From the NCBI RefSeq assembly GCF_037153975.1, contig NZ_JBBAYJ010000023.1, forward strand, positions 1 through 64,000: a DNA stretch of 64,000 nucleotides, given 5' to 3'. The DNA is from Aquipuribacter sp. SD81. GTDB lineage: Bacteria; Actinomycetota; Actinomycetes; Actinomycetales; JBBAYJ01. Of the stretch, positions 7,866 through 15,666 are shown piece after piece. The position numbers were made by a program, and so were the translations under genes. The notes under the pieces were generated by a model. The model was not told the origin of the DNA, did no database searches, and saw only the letters and a program-made list of their open reading frames with translations. Positions within the stretch are counted from its first letter, which is position 1; every line of letters starts with the position of its first letter.

Positions 7866-10529
7866 GTGAGCATCGCGGAGACGCCGGTCGACCTGGAGCA
7901 CGGGCGTCCGGGGGCGCAGTCCGGTCCCAGCGGGCTGGAGCGGATGCCGCCGCAGGACGTGATGGCCGAGCAGTGCGCGCTGGGCGCGATGCTGCTGAGC
8001 AAGGACGCCGTCGCCGACGTCAGCGAGGTGCTCAAGGGCCTCGACTTCTACCGTCCCGCGCACGAGATGATCTACGAGGCGGTCATCGACCTCTTCGGGC
8101 GCGGCGAGCCGGCCGACCCCGTCACCGTCGCCGACGTCCTCGGTCGGCGCGGCGAGCTCAACCGGGTCGGAGGGGCGCCGTACCTGCACACCCTCGTCGC
8201 GACCGTCCCCACCGCGGCGTCGGCGGCGTACTACGCCCGCATCGTCCGCGACAAGGCCGTCCTGCGCCGCCTCGTCGAGGCCGGCACGAAGATCGCCGGC
8301 CTGGGCTACGCCGGGGAGGGCGGCGAGGTCGACGACATCGTCAACCAGGCGCAGGCCGAGGTGTACGCCGTCACCGAGCGGCAGTCGCGGGACGACTACC
8401 GGCCGCTGTCGGAGGTCATGCAGGACACCGTCACCGAGCTGGAGGAGATGGAGTCCCGCCCCGACGGCATGCACGGCGTGCCGACGGGTTTCCGCGACTT
8501 CGACCAGCTGACGAACGGGCTGCAGGCGGGCCAGATGATCGTCGTGGCGGCGAGGCCGGCTGTAGGGAAGTCGACGCTGGGACTAGATGTTGCGCGTGCG
8601 GCGGCCATCCACCACAACATGGCGACCGTCATCTTCAGCCTGGAGATGAGCCGGACCGAGATCACGACCCGGCTCATCTCGGCCGAGGCGGGCATCAAGC
8701 TGCAGGCGCTGCGCACGGGCAAGCTGCAGGACAGCGACTGGCAGAAGATCGCCCGCGTCCTCGGTCAGAGCAACGACGCCCCGCTGTTCATCGACGACAG
8801 CCCCAACATGTCCCTGCCGGAGATCAGGGCCAAGTGCCGCCGGCTCAAGCAGCAGCACGACCTGCGCCTCATCGTCGTCGACTACCTGCAGCTCATGACC
8901 TCCGGCAAGCGCGTCGAGTCGCGGCAGCAGGAGGTGAGCGAGTTCTCCCGCGCGCTCAAGCTGCTGGCCAAGGAGCTCGAGGTGCCGCTCATCGCCATCA
9001 GCCAGCTGAACCGTGGCCCTGAGCAGCGCACCGACAAGAAGCCGCAGATGTCCGACCTGCGCGAGTCCGGCTGCCTCACCGCGGACACGAAGGTGCTGCG
9101 CGCCGACACGGGCGCCGAGACGACGATGGGAGAGCTGTACGCCTCCGGGGCGACCGACGTCCCGGTGTGGTCGCTCGACGAGTCGCTCCGCTACGTCACG
9201 CGCCACCTCACCCACGTCTTCCCCACCGGTACGCGCGAGGTGTTCCGCCTGCGCCTGGCGTCGGGCAAGGAGGTGCGCGCGACGGCCAACCACCCCTTCA
9301 TGGCCTACGAGGGCTGGACCGCCCTCGGTGACCTGCGCCCGGGCTCGCGCGTCGCCGTCCCCCGACACGTCCCGGCGCCGTCGCTCGTGACGGCGTGGGA
9401 CGACCGCGAGGTGGTCCTGCTCGCCCACCTGCTCGGCGACGGGTCGTTCGTGCGGAGGCAGCCGCTGCGCTACGCGAGCGTCGACGAGGCCAATCTCGCC
9501 GCCGTCACCGACGCGGCGACCCACTTCGGCATCAGCGCGGTGCGGGACGACCACCCGTCCGCCCGGTGCACCAGCCTGCGCCTGCCCTCTCCTTACCGCC
9601 TCACGCACGGTCGCCGGAACCCGGTCGCGCAGTGGCTCGACGGGCTGGGGCTGTTCGGGCTGCGCTCGCACGAGAAGTTCGTGCCCGCAGCCGTCCACCA
9701 GCTGCCCAAACGACAGATCGCCCTCTTCCTGCGCCACCTGTGGGCCACGGACGGCTCCGTGACCGTCCAGCGCGACGGGCGCGGGGGCCGCGTCTACTAC
9801 GCGTCCACGAGCCGGGACCTCGTGGACGGGGTGTCGCGGCTCCTCCTGCGGTTCGGCATCTCGACCCGGCTCCGTACGGCCACCCGCAAGGGGACCTACC
9901 GACAGCTGTGGACCCTCGACGTCTCGGGAGTGGACGAGCAGCGCCGCTTCCTGCAGGAGATCGGTGTCCACGGCGACCGGGGCGAGAACGCGCGGCGTCT
10001 GCTGTCCATCGTGCGCGACCGTCCGGGCAACCCGAACGTGGACACCGTGCCCCGCCAGGTGTGGGACGACGTCCGCGAGGTGCTCGCCGAGAAGGGCATG
10101 ACGCACCGTCAGTTCGCGGCGGCGATGGGCACGCAGTTCTGCGGCAGCGGGCTGTGGAAGCACGCCCCGTCCCGGCAGCGCCTCGCCCGGGTGGCGGAGC
10201 TCCTCGACAGCGCGGAGCTCGAGATCTACGCCGTCAACGACCTGCTGTGGGACGAGGTCGTGGAGATCGAGAGCGACGGGGTGGAGCCGGTCTTCGACGC
10301 GACCGTCGTGGGCAAGCACAACTTCGTCGCCAACGGCGTCGCGGTCCACAACAGCATCGAGCAGGACGCGGACATGGTCGTGCTCCTGCACCGCGAGGAC
10401 GCCTACGACAAGGACGTGAGACCGGGCGAGGCCGACTTCATCGTGGCCAAGCACCGCAACGGCCCGACCGACACGATCACCGTGGTGTTCCAGGGGCACT
10501 ACTCGCGCTTCATGGACATGGCGCACTGA
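7866..10529 (+). CDS. dnaB: Replicative DNA helicase DnaB, intein-containing precursor
   Basis: An 887-codon precursor. GTG at 7866 follows GGGAGGGA with about 9-nt spacing. N-extein, residues 1-402: N-terminal primase-binding domain (PPQDVMAEQCALGAMLLSKDAV), linker, then the RecA-like ATPase with Walker A ARPAVGKST (Lys235), Walker B LIVVDYLQLM and the ISQLNRGPE motif. The intein is residues 403-829, and the C-extein SIEQDADMVVLLHRE ... follows, so the spliced helicase would be 460 residues, the normal DnaB length. The hexamer unwinds DNA at the fork. The gene depends on splicing because the intein splits the ATPase core. The codons over Walker A (8553-8597) differ sharply from the rest. Confidence 0.97.
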   Translation: MSIAETPVDLEHGRPGAQSGPSGLERMPPQDVMAEQCALGAMLLSKDAVADVSEVLKGLDFYRPAHEMIYEAVIDLFGRGEPADPVTVADVLGRRGELNRVGGAPYLHTLVATVPTAASAAYYARIVRDKAVLRRLVEAGTKIAGLGYAGEGGEVDDIVNQAQAEVYAVTERQSRDDYRPLSEVMQDTVTELEEMESRPDGMHGVPTGFRDFDQLTNGLQAGQMIVVAARPAVGKSTLGLDVARAAAIHHNMATVIFSLEMSRTEITTRLISAEAGIKLQALRTGKLQDSDWQKIARVLGQSNDAPLFIDDSPNMSLPEIRAKCRRLKQQHDLRLIVVDYLQLMTSGKRVESRQQEVSEFSRALKLLAKELEVPLIAISQLNRGPEQRTDKKPQMSDLRESGCLTADTKVLRADTGAETTMGELYASGATDVPVWSLDESLRYVTRHLTHVFPTGTREVFRLRLASGKEVRATANHPFMAYEGWTALGDLRPGSRVAVPRHVPAPSLVTAWDDREVVLLAHLLGDGSFVRRQPLRYASVDEANLAAVTDAATHFGISAVRDDHPSARCTSLRLPSPYRLTHGRRNPVAQWLDGLGLFGLRSHEKFVPAAVHQLPKRQIALFLRHLWATDGSVTVQRDGRGGRVYYASTSRDLVDGVSRLLLRFGISTRLRTATRKGTYRQLWTLDVSGVDEQRRFLQEIGVHGDRGENARRLLSIVRDRPGNPNVDTVPRQVWDDVREVLAEKGMTHRQFAAAMGTQFCGSGLWKHAPSRQRLARVAELLDSAELEIYAVNDLLWDEVVEIESDGVEPVFDATVVGKHNFVANGVAVHNSIEQDADMVVLLHREDAYDKDVRPGEADFIVAKHRNGPTDTITVVFQGHYSRFMDMAH
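8553..8597 (+). other. Codon-usage island over the DnaB Walker A motif
   Basis: Fifteen consecutive codons read AGG CCG GCT GTA GGG, AAG TCG ACG CTG GGA, CTA GAT GTT GCG CGT. Seven end in A or T and one is AGG, while flanking codons end almost only in C or G. The encoded P-loop is normal. The tract sits on the P-loop, a known intein insertion site in mycobacterial DnaB. Confidence 0.75.
9072..10352 (+). other. DnaB intein with LAGLIDADG-type homing endonuclease
   Basis: A 427-residue in-frame insertion between DLRESG and SIEQDAD. Splicing blocks: Cys1 in CLTADTKVL (block A), ATANHPF (block B, TxxH), DATVVGKHNFVANG (block F) and terminal His-Asn followed by Ser+1 (block G). The centre has two LAGLIDADG-like motifs, LLAHLLGDGSF and FLRHLWATDGSV, each with its acidic residue intact, so the endonuclease may be active. 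The stretch EVLAEKGMTHRQFAAAMG looks like a helix-turn-helix before the C-terminal splicing domain. Base composition is GC-rich like the host, which suggests long residence. Confidence 0.95.
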
Positions 10530-10570
10530 CGCTGCGCCGTCGCGCCGGCCGTCGGTGGGCCGGACGCACG

Positions 10571-10602
10571 AGGCCCCGGTGACCGAGTGGTCACCGGGGC
10601 CT
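10571..10602. terminator. Strong bidirectional terminator after dnaB
   Basis: AGGCCCCGGTGACC (10571-10584) and GGTCACCGGGGCCT (10589-10602) form a perfect 14-bp stem with a 4-nt GAGT loop, placed between the convergent dnaB and the small membrane protein gene. Confidence 0.85.
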
Positions 10603-10616
10603 TCGAGCGGGGCGGG

Positions 10617-10889
10617 TCAGACGCGCGAGGAGCGGCGACCCACCACGAGGCGGTAGATGAAGAGGAGGATCAGCGCGCCGACGATGGCGGAGATCCACGT
10701 GGCGAAGCTGAAGAAGCTGTCGTTGACGTCGACGTTGAAGAGCGCGGAGGCGAGGAAGCCACCGAGCAGCGCGCCGACGATGCCGATGATGATCGTGACG
10801 ATGATGCCGCCCGGGTCCTTGCCGGGCATGATCGCCTTCGCGATCAGGCCGGCGATGAGACCGAGGACGATCCAACCGATGATTCCCAC
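10617..10889 (-). CDS. GlsB/YeaQ/YmgE-family stress response membrane protein
   Basis: A 90-residue Gly-rich membrane protein (MGIIGWIVLGLIAGLIAKAI, GGIIVTIIIGIVGALLGGFL, WISAIVGALILLFIYRLVVG), three hydrophobic segments, matching the transglycosylase-associated/GlsB family in length and motif. Family members are induced by general stress; their molecular role is not established. Start is GTG at 10889, with AAGGAG 6-7 nt upstream. A SigB/SigF-like promoter lies 70-95 bp upstream. Confidence 0.9.
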   Translation of the reverse strand: MGIIGWIVLGLIAGLIAKAIMPGKDPGGIIVTIIIGIVGALLGGFLASALFNVDVNDSFFSFATWISAIVGALILLFIYRLVVGRRSSRV

Positions 10890-10902
10890 GTGAGTTCTCC
10901 TT

Positions 10903-10921
10903 GCGACGGGGTCCCCGTCGC
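10903..10921. other. Hairpin in the leader of the stress membrane protein gene
   Basis: A 19-nt palindrome (GCGACGGGG / CCCCGTCGC) immediately upstream of the ribosome binding site on the minus strand. It could influence translation or mRNA stability. Alternatively it is chance in GC-rich DNA. Confidence 0.35.
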
Positions 10922-10958
10922 GTCAGGTCGACGGGGTGGCGCGTACGCCGCGGTCTGA

Positions 10959-10984
10959 GTACCCCCTGGGTGTCCGGTGAAAAC
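10959..10984 (-). promoter_or_regulatory. SigB/SigF-type stress promoter
   Basis: On the minus strand GTTT (10984-10981), a 16-nt spacer, then GGGTAC (10964-10959). This fits the actinobacterial general-stress consensus GTTT-N14-17-GGGTA(T/C). It points at the GlsB-like gene 70 nt downstream, a typical target of such sigma factors. Confidence 0.65.
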
Positions 10985-10985
10985 C

Positions 10986-12206
10986 TCAGGGCCGGACGGG
11001 TGCCGTCCCGTCACCCCCCGCTGACCTGCGGGAGCCGTAGGTGAGCCGGCGCAGCAGCCGCTCGGCGGGTCCGGGGTCGCCGGCGCGCTCGAGGACGACG
11101 GCGACGACGAGCGTCACGACGTAGACCCCGACGGCGACCGTGGAGACGGTCGCCGTCCCCGCGCCGTCGGCGAGCCCGAGCGCCCACGGCGGCAGCAGGA
11201 CGGTGAAGAGCACCGACTGCAGGAGGTAGCACGTGAGCGAGCGCCGACCGACGGCGACGAGGGCGCCCGGCAGCCCGCCGGGGCGCGGCCCGGCCGGACG
11301 GCGGCCGGCCCACCACGCGACCGCCGCCACGAAGGCCACCGCACCGACGAGACCGCTGAGGCCGTGGACCGTCGCCAGCAGCAGGTCCCAGCCGGTGGCG
11401 AGGTCGACGGCACCGGTCGCCGCGAGCACCAGCGGGACAGCGCCGAGCACGCTGACCGGGAAGCCGACGAGCACGAGGCGCCGTAGCAGCGGCAGGTGCT
11501 CCTGGGGACGCTCCAGCACCCGGCGCCGCGCGAGGAGGATGCCGACGACGGCGGGCGGTACGAGGGCCGCCACGACGAAGGGTGCCGTCGAGACCGTGCT
11601 CACGAGCGTGAGCAGGCGCCACACCGCGTCGCCCACGACGGTGCCCTGCCGCAGCGGGCCGGGCAGGTCCTGGTCGAGCGCACCGCCGAGGCCGTCGAGC
11701 GCGGACAGGCCCGCGAGGGCGACGAGGCACGACCAGCCGAGCACCTTCAACCGCGCGTCGCTCCAGCGCACGACCCACACGAGCATCAGCCCGAGCAGGC
11801 CGTAGCTCAGCAGGATGTCGCCGAAGAACAGCAGCAGCATGTGCGCCGCCCCGAAGACCGCCAGCCACAGGCTGCGGCGCAGCAGCACCGCGCGCGCCTC
11901 CGGCCACGGCAGCTGCTGGGCCGCCATGCGCCGCAGCAGCAGCACGAAGCCGTAGGCGAACAGCAGCGTGAACATCGGGAAGGCGCGGTTGTCGACGAGC
12001 AGGCCGACCACCGTGTCGACGGCCCGGTCGGCGGCCGAGCCGTCCACGGGCTTGCCGAGCGGCCCGATGTCGCGGCCCGGCAGCCACACGACGCAGTTCG
12101 CCAGGGCGATGCCGAGCAGCGCCACACCCCGGGCGAGGTCAGGCGCGAGCAGGCGGTCACGGGTCTCGACGGGCCCGGGACGTGGCGGGGAGGCAGGCAC
12201 GCTCAC
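10986..12206 (-). CDS. DUF418 family membrane protein
   Basis: A polytopic membrane protein of about 406 residues beginning near RDRLLAPDLARGVALLGIALAN, the classic opening of DUF418/YeiB-type proteins. FPMFTLLFAYGFVLLLRR and the C-terminal DUF418 block (RRSLTCYLLQSVLFTVLL) follow. Many hydrophobic segments. Its function is unknown, with transport or envelope acyltransfer proposed for the wider family. I chose GTG at 12206; an in-frame start at 12257 would add 17 residues of unlikely composition. The 3' end abuts the stress promoter of the next gene. Confidence 0.85.
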   Translation of the reverse strand: MSVPASPPRPGPVETRDRLLAPDLARGVALLGIALANCVVWLPGRDIGPLGKPVDGSAADRAVDTVVGLLVDNRAFPMFTLLFAYGFVLLLRRMAAQQLPWPEARAVLLRRSLWLAVFGAAHMLLLFFGDILLSYGLLGLMLVWVVRWSDARLKVLGWSCLVALAGLSALDGLGGALDQDLPGPLRQGTVVGDAVWRLLTLVSTVSTAPFVVAALVPPAVVGILLARRRVLERPQEHLPLLRRLVLVGFPVSVLGAVPLVLAATGAVDLATGWDLLLATVHGLSGLVGAVAFVAAVAWWAGRRPAGPRPGGLPGALVAVGRRSLTCYLLQSVLFTVLLPPWALGLADGAGTATVSTVAVGVYVVTLVVAVVLERAGDPGPAERLLRRLTYGSRRSAGGDGTAPVRP

Positions 12207-12312
12207 CCGGGCACCGTGCCACAGCGACGGTCCGCACCCGCACGCGGACGACCGCACGGGGACGTCCGCTGCGACCGCGTCCGCCGCGACCGGCGGCCCG
12301 GGGCGGGCTGGC

Positions 12313-13107
12313 TCAGACCGGCGGGCTCACCGTGGTGGCGACCAGCACGAGGACGAGCAGCCCCCACCAGCCGTTCAGGCGGAACCGCGCCGGAGCGCCG
12401 GGTCGTGGCTCGCGGCCGGCCCAGGACCCGACGAGCAGCTGCAGGAGCGGCCCGACGGGTGGCAGGAGCAGCAGCCAGAACCAGCCCCAGCGCGTCCCGC
12501 GCCTCGGCGGCGGGCCGTTGCCGACCAGCAGCATGTGGCCGAACCACGCGACGGCGACACCGGCGGCCGGCCACCCGCCGACCACGAACACAGCAGGGTC
12601 GAGCAGCGGCACCGCGGCCGCGCCGGGGACCACGTCGAGGCCGTAGCCGAGGACCCCGGCGCCGCCGGTCGGCTGCGGCAGCCGGCGCACCTCCACGCCT
12701 GGGTCGGCGGCGCGCACCCGGTCGGCGAGGTCGACCGTCGACACCTGCCCGTCGGCACCCACGTCGTCGACCGACGTGCCCCGCACGAGCACCTGCTGGG
12801 TGACGCTCGTCCCCAGGCCGTCGCGCCAGCGCGCCGTCTGCGTCGCCCAGCCGGTCGAGTCCTCGGCCAGCCCGCCGGTGACCTCGACGACCTCGACCCG
12901 GCCGGCCTCGACGGCCGACAGGAGCCCGGCCACGCTCGTCCCGCGCTCGCCGACGACCGGGAGCGCGAGCAGCACAGCGGTCCACCACACGAGCAGGACG
13001 ACGTGCAGCAGCCGGGGCAGACCGGCCGCGCGACGTGGCCGACGGCCCACCGTCCCGACCCGGTCCGACCCCGCTGTCCTGTCGAGCCGTCGTTCCAGAG
13101 CGTCCAC
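12313..13107 (-). CDS. Hypothetical membrane protein
   Basis: A 264-residue protein I do not recognise. GTG at 13107 is preceded by GGGAGGGG, which decides the start. One hydrophobic segment near residues 28-48 (LLHVVLLVWWTAVLLALPVV) is followed by about 120 residues of soluble, probably extracytoplasmic sequence. Then come three hydrophobic segments (VAVAWFGHMLLVG, GWFWLLLLPPVGPLLQLLVG, WWGLLVLVLVATTVSPPV). It shares strand with the DUF418 gene about 100 bp downstream and is divergent from the YihY gene. Confidence 0.6.
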   Translation of the reverse strand: MDALERRLDRTAGSDRVGTVGRRPRRAAGLPRLLHVVLLVWWTAVLLALPVVGERGTSVAGLLSAVEAGRVEVVEVTGGLAEDSTGWATQTARWRDGLGTSVTQQVLVRGTSVDDVGADGQVSTVDLADRVRAADPGVEVRRLPQPTGGAGVLGYGLDVVPGAAAVPLLDPAVFVVGGWPAAGVAVAWFGHMLLVGNGPPPRRGTRWGWFWLLLLPPVGPLLQLLVGSWAGREPRPGAPARFRLNGWWGLLVLVLVATTVSPPV

Positions 13108-13211
13108 GCCGTCCCCTCCCGCGTCGCGCCAGGAGCGCACCGTACGCGCCGGGGCGGCCCCGTGGCCACGAACTGGCATGGCCGGTGCCCGGGCGGGGTA
13201 CGCCCGCTCCC

Positions 13212-14228
13212 ATGAGCAGGACGACACGCGACGGCAGCCGCACCATCGACGTCCGGGACGGGGCGAGGCAGCCCGGCGCCGACGCGTCCTCGCCGCGGGA
13301 GATCCCGAAGGCGGGCTGGAAGCAGGTGCTGAAGCGCGCGTGGGCGGAGAACAAGGCCGACAACGTGCCCATGCTCGCCGGGGGTGTCGCGTTCTTCGCG
13401 TTCCTGTCGCTGTTCCCGGCGCTCATCGCCCTCATCACGATCTGGGGCCTGGTCGTGACGCCGGACCGAGCCGCCCAGCAGGCGGAGAACCTCACGGAGG
13501 GGCTGCCGGGCGGGGCGAGCGACATCATCACGACGCAGATGGAGAACGTCGCGAGCCAGCAGAGCGGCGGGCTCGGCATCGGCCTCGTCGTCTCCGTCCT
13601 GCTCGCCCTGTGGTCGGCCTCCGGGGGCACGGCGAACCTCATCAAGGCGGTCAACGTCGCCTACGACGAGGAGGAGACGCGCGGCTTCGTCAAGCTGCGC
13701 GGCCTCGCCCTGCTGCTCACCCTCGGCGCGATCGTCTTCGTCATCCTGTCGGTCGGGCTCGTCGCGGTCGTGCCGCCGGTGCTCGACTCGCTCGGGCTCG
13801 GGATCGTGGGGACGGTCCTCGCCCAGGTCGTCCGCTGGGTCCTGCTCGTCGCGCTCGTCGCCGTCGCCCTCGCCGTGGTCTACCGCTTCGCCCCCGACCG
13901 CGACGACCCGAAGCTGACGTGGGCCTCGCTCGGTGCGGTCGTCGCGACCGTCCTGTGGGTGCTCGGCAGCATCGCCTTCAGCCTCTACGTGTCGAACTTC
14001 GGCAGCTACAACGAGACGTACGGCGCCATCGCGGGTGTCGCGATCCTCCTGCTGTTCCTCTACCTCACCGCCTTCATCGTGCTGCTCGGCGCGGAGGTCA
14101 ACGCCGAGACCGAGCGCCAGACGATGCGCGACACGACCGTCGGCCCGGAGCGCCCCATGGGTGAGCGGGACGCGGACGCCGCCGACACGAAGCCCGCCGA
14201 CAAGGAGCAGGAGCGCGTCCAGCACTGA
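13212..14228 (+). CDS. YihY/BrkB-family inner membrane protein
   Basis: A 338-residue protein with six membrane segments and the family motifs LAGGVAFFAFLSLFPALIALI near the N-terminus, ALWSASGGTANLIKAVNVAYDEEETRGF in the middle and YETYGAIAGV-like NYNETYGAIAGVAILLLFLYL near the end. This family was once called ribonuclease BN, but that activity belongs to another protein; the real role is unresolved. The acidic/basic C-terminal tail is cytoplasmic. ATG at 13212 is used rather than an upstream open frame that overlaps the divergent gene. Confidence 0.9.
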   Translation: MSRTTRDGSRTIDVRDGARQPGADASSPREIPKAGWKQVLKRAWAENKADNVPMLAGGVAFFAFLSLFPALIALITIWGLVVTPDRAAQQAENLTEGLPGGASDIITTQMENVASQQSGGLGIGLVVSVLLALWSASGGTANLIKAVNVAYDEEETRGFVKLRGLALLLTLGAIVFVILSVGLVAVVPPVLDSLGLGIVGTVLAQVVRWVLLVALVAVALAVVYRFAPDRDDPKLTWASLGAVVATVLWVLGSIAFSLYVSNFGSYNETYGAIAGVAILLLFLYLTAFIVLLGAEVNAETERQTMRDTTVGPERPMGERDADAADTKPADKEQERVQH

Positions 14229-14240
14229 GCCGTCCGCGTC

Positions 14241-14642
14241 TCACGGCTCCTCGAGCACGAGGGGGAGCACCGTGGTCATGCGCCGGAAGTCGGCGTCGGC
14301 GGTCAGCAGGCGCGATCCCGTGCGCATCGCCACGCAGGTGATGAGGCAGTCCCTGAGTCCGTGCGGGGTGATCCCGCGGCGGCGACACGTGCGGTAGACG
14401 GTCGCGGCTCCCTCGAAGTCGGCCGCAGGCTCGACCGGAAGCAGGCGCACCGACAGGAGCAGGCTCCGCAACCGTCGCGCCGCGGTGTCGCTGCGAGCCC
14501 CCGCCAGGACCTCCATGAGCACCGGCTCGGTCGTCGCGAGCTCGTCCGGACGGTCGCGCAGCAGGTGCACGAGGTGCTCGTCGGTCGGGCTGCCGGTCGC
14601 GCGGTCGAAGTCCACCCACGCCGAGGTGTCGACGAGGATCAC
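14241..14642 (-). CDS. vapC: VapC-type PIN-domain ribonuclease toxin
   Basis: A 133-residue PIN protein: [12 protein letters not shown] carries the first acidic residue, [11 protein letters not shown] the conserved Glu, HGLRDCLI the next Asp and [11 protein letters not shown] the last. This is the Mg2+-dependent endoribonuclease site that cleaves tRNA or rRNA in the family. GTG at 14642 overlaps the antitoxin stop (GTGA), so translation is coupled. It forms a type II toxin-antitoxin pair with the upstream gene. All four acidic positions are intact. Confidence 0.9.
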   Translation of the reverse strand: MILVDTSAWVDFDRATGSPTDEHLVHLLRDRPDELATTEPVLMEVLAGARSDTAARRLRSLLLSVRLLPVEPAADFEGAATVYRTCRRRGITPHGLRDCLITCVAMRTGSRLLTADADFRRMTTVLPLVLEEP

Positions 14643-14842
14643 GCGTGAGGGACCGGGTCCTCTGCCGGGACGTCGTCGATGTCGCGCGCACCGTGCCGGC
14701 CGAGTGCCTCGTCGATCGTCAGCGGCTGGCCGGACAGGTACGTGAGGGCGATGTCGACCGCCTCGGTCTTGGTGCTCAGCCCGTACCGGCGCATGACGGC
14801 GCGGACCTTCGCCTCGTCGAGGTCGATGTTCGTGCGCGCCAT
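14639..14842 (-). CDS. vapB: VapB-type antitoxin
   Basis: A 67-residue protein: [33 protein letters not shown] is a ribbon-helix-helix DNA-binding domain of the VapB (MazE/Arc-like) type found in actinobacteria. The acidic tail ([13 protein letters not shown]) would wrap the toxin. ATG at 14842 is preferred over an in-frame GTG at 14857: the latter lies inside the operator, and no Shine-Dalgarno precedes either. A -10-like TATCGT (14853-14848) ends 6 nt before the ATG, so the mRNA may be leaderless. Confidence 0.88.
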   Translation of the reverse strand: MARTNIDLDEAKVRAVMRRYGLSTKTEAVDIALTYLSGQPLTIDEALGRHGARDIDDVPAEDPVPHA

Positions 14843-14852
14843 GACCGCACGA

Positions 14853-14889
14853 TACACCAGAAAGGTGTGACGTACACCTGTCTGGTGTA
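14853..14889. promoter_or_regulatory. vapBC operator: nested inverted repeat
   Basis: TACACCAGAAAGGTGT (14853-14868), spacer GACGT, then ACACCTGTCTGGTGTA (14874-14889): 16-bp arms with one mismatch. Each arm is itself an ACACC-N5-GGTGT palindrome. It overlaps the presumed vapB promoter and is AT-rich for this genome, fitting cooperative autorepression by VapBC. Confidence 0.8.
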
Positions 14890-14906
14890 CGCAACCGCGG
14901 AACGCT

Positions 14907-14936
14907 GCTGCCGTCGGCAGATCCGCTCGGGGCAGA
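14907..14936. promoter_or_regulatory. PopR-like operator upstream of clpP
   Basis: GCTGCC-GTC-GGCAGA (14907-14921) differs by one base from TCTGCC-N3-GGCAGA, the palindrome I recall as reported for Streptomyces PopR at its clpP target. A second, poorer copy with a perfect right half, GGCAGA (14931-14936), follows one and a half helical turns on. The published site also comes as two successive palindromes. Confidence 0.6.
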
Positions 14937-14977
14937 GGCCCCTGTCAGCGGACCCGAGGCGCGGCGACGCTGCGACC

Positions 14978-15595
14978 ATGACCGCTGCCCTCGACCCCGT
15001 CGGCGACCGCCTCCTGCGCGAGCGCATCATCGTGCTCGGCGCCCAGGTCGACGACCCCCTCGCCAACGCCGTCTGCGCGCAGCTGCTCCTGCTCTCGGCC
15101 GACGACCCGACGCGCGACATCCACCTGTACGTCAACTCCCCGGGCGGCTCGGTGACAGCCGGCATGGCCGTGTACGACACCATGCAGTTCGTCCCGAACG
15201 ACGTGTGCACCGTCGCGATGGGGCTCGCCGCCTCGATGGGGCAGTTCCTGCTCTGCGCAGGCGCGCCCGGCAAGCGCTACGCCCTGCCGCACGCACGCGT
15301 CCTCATGCACCAGCCGCTCGGTGGGGTCGGCGGCACCGCCTCCGACATCGCCATCCAGGCCGAGAACATGCGGGCCGTCAAGGCGACGATGGCCGAGCGC
15401 ATCGCCCACCACACCGGCCAGGACGTCGCACAGGTGGTCCGGGACTGGGACCGGGACCGCTGGTTCGACGCCGAGCAGGCCCGCGAGTACGGCCTCGTCG
15501 ACCACGTGGTGCGGAGCGCGGCCGACCTGCCGGGCTCCCTCGTCGGCCCTCGGCCGGTCGTGCAGCACGGTTTCGCCCCGCCGCGCGCGGTGTGA
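14978..15595 (+). CDS. clpP: ATP-dependent Clp protease proteolytic subunit (orphan ClpP)
   Basis: A 205-residue serine protease of the ClpP family: [21 protein letters not shown], catalytic Ser in [11 protein letters not shown], His in LMHQPLGG, and Asp in the [21 protein letters not shown] block. It would assemble into the Clp barrel and degrade substrates unfolded by ClpX or ClpC. It stands alone: no second clpP or clpX is adjacent, unlike the housekeeping clpP1P2-clpX locus. It therefore looks like an accessory ClpP3-type subunit. A PopR-like operator is upstream, and a PopR/ClgR-like regulator is encoded 3 kb away. ATG at 14978; no strong Shine-Dalgarno. Confidence 0.92.
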   Translation: MTAALDPVGDRLLRERIIVLGAQVDDPLANAVCAQLLLLSADDPTRDIHLYVNSPGGSVTAGMAVYDTMQFVPNDVCTVAMGLAASMGQFLLCAGAPGKRYALPHARVLMHQPLGGVGGTASDIAIQAENMRAVKATMAERIAHHTGQDVAQVVRDWDRDRWFDAEQAREYGLVDHVVRSAADLPGSLVGPRPVVQHGFAPPRAV

Positions 15596-15602
15596 GCGGG
15601 CG

Positions 15603-15639
15603 CCTCCGCGACGCCCCACCGGGCGTGTCGTCGCGGAGG
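15603..15639. terminator. Hairpin between clpP and the Cys-rich membrane protein gene
   Basis: CCTCCGCGA (15603-15611) pairs with TCGCGGAGG (15631-15639), with a nested CGCCC/GGGCG pairing inside. It lies between two convergent genes. Confidence 0.6.
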
Positions 15640-15666
15640 TGTCCTCTCGCGTCGAGGTCGAAAGCG

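Noticed and set aside
14843-14857. Alternative vapB start at GTG 14857
   Set aside because: It would place the start codon inside the operator and promoter, with no ribosome binding site and residues not seen in the family.
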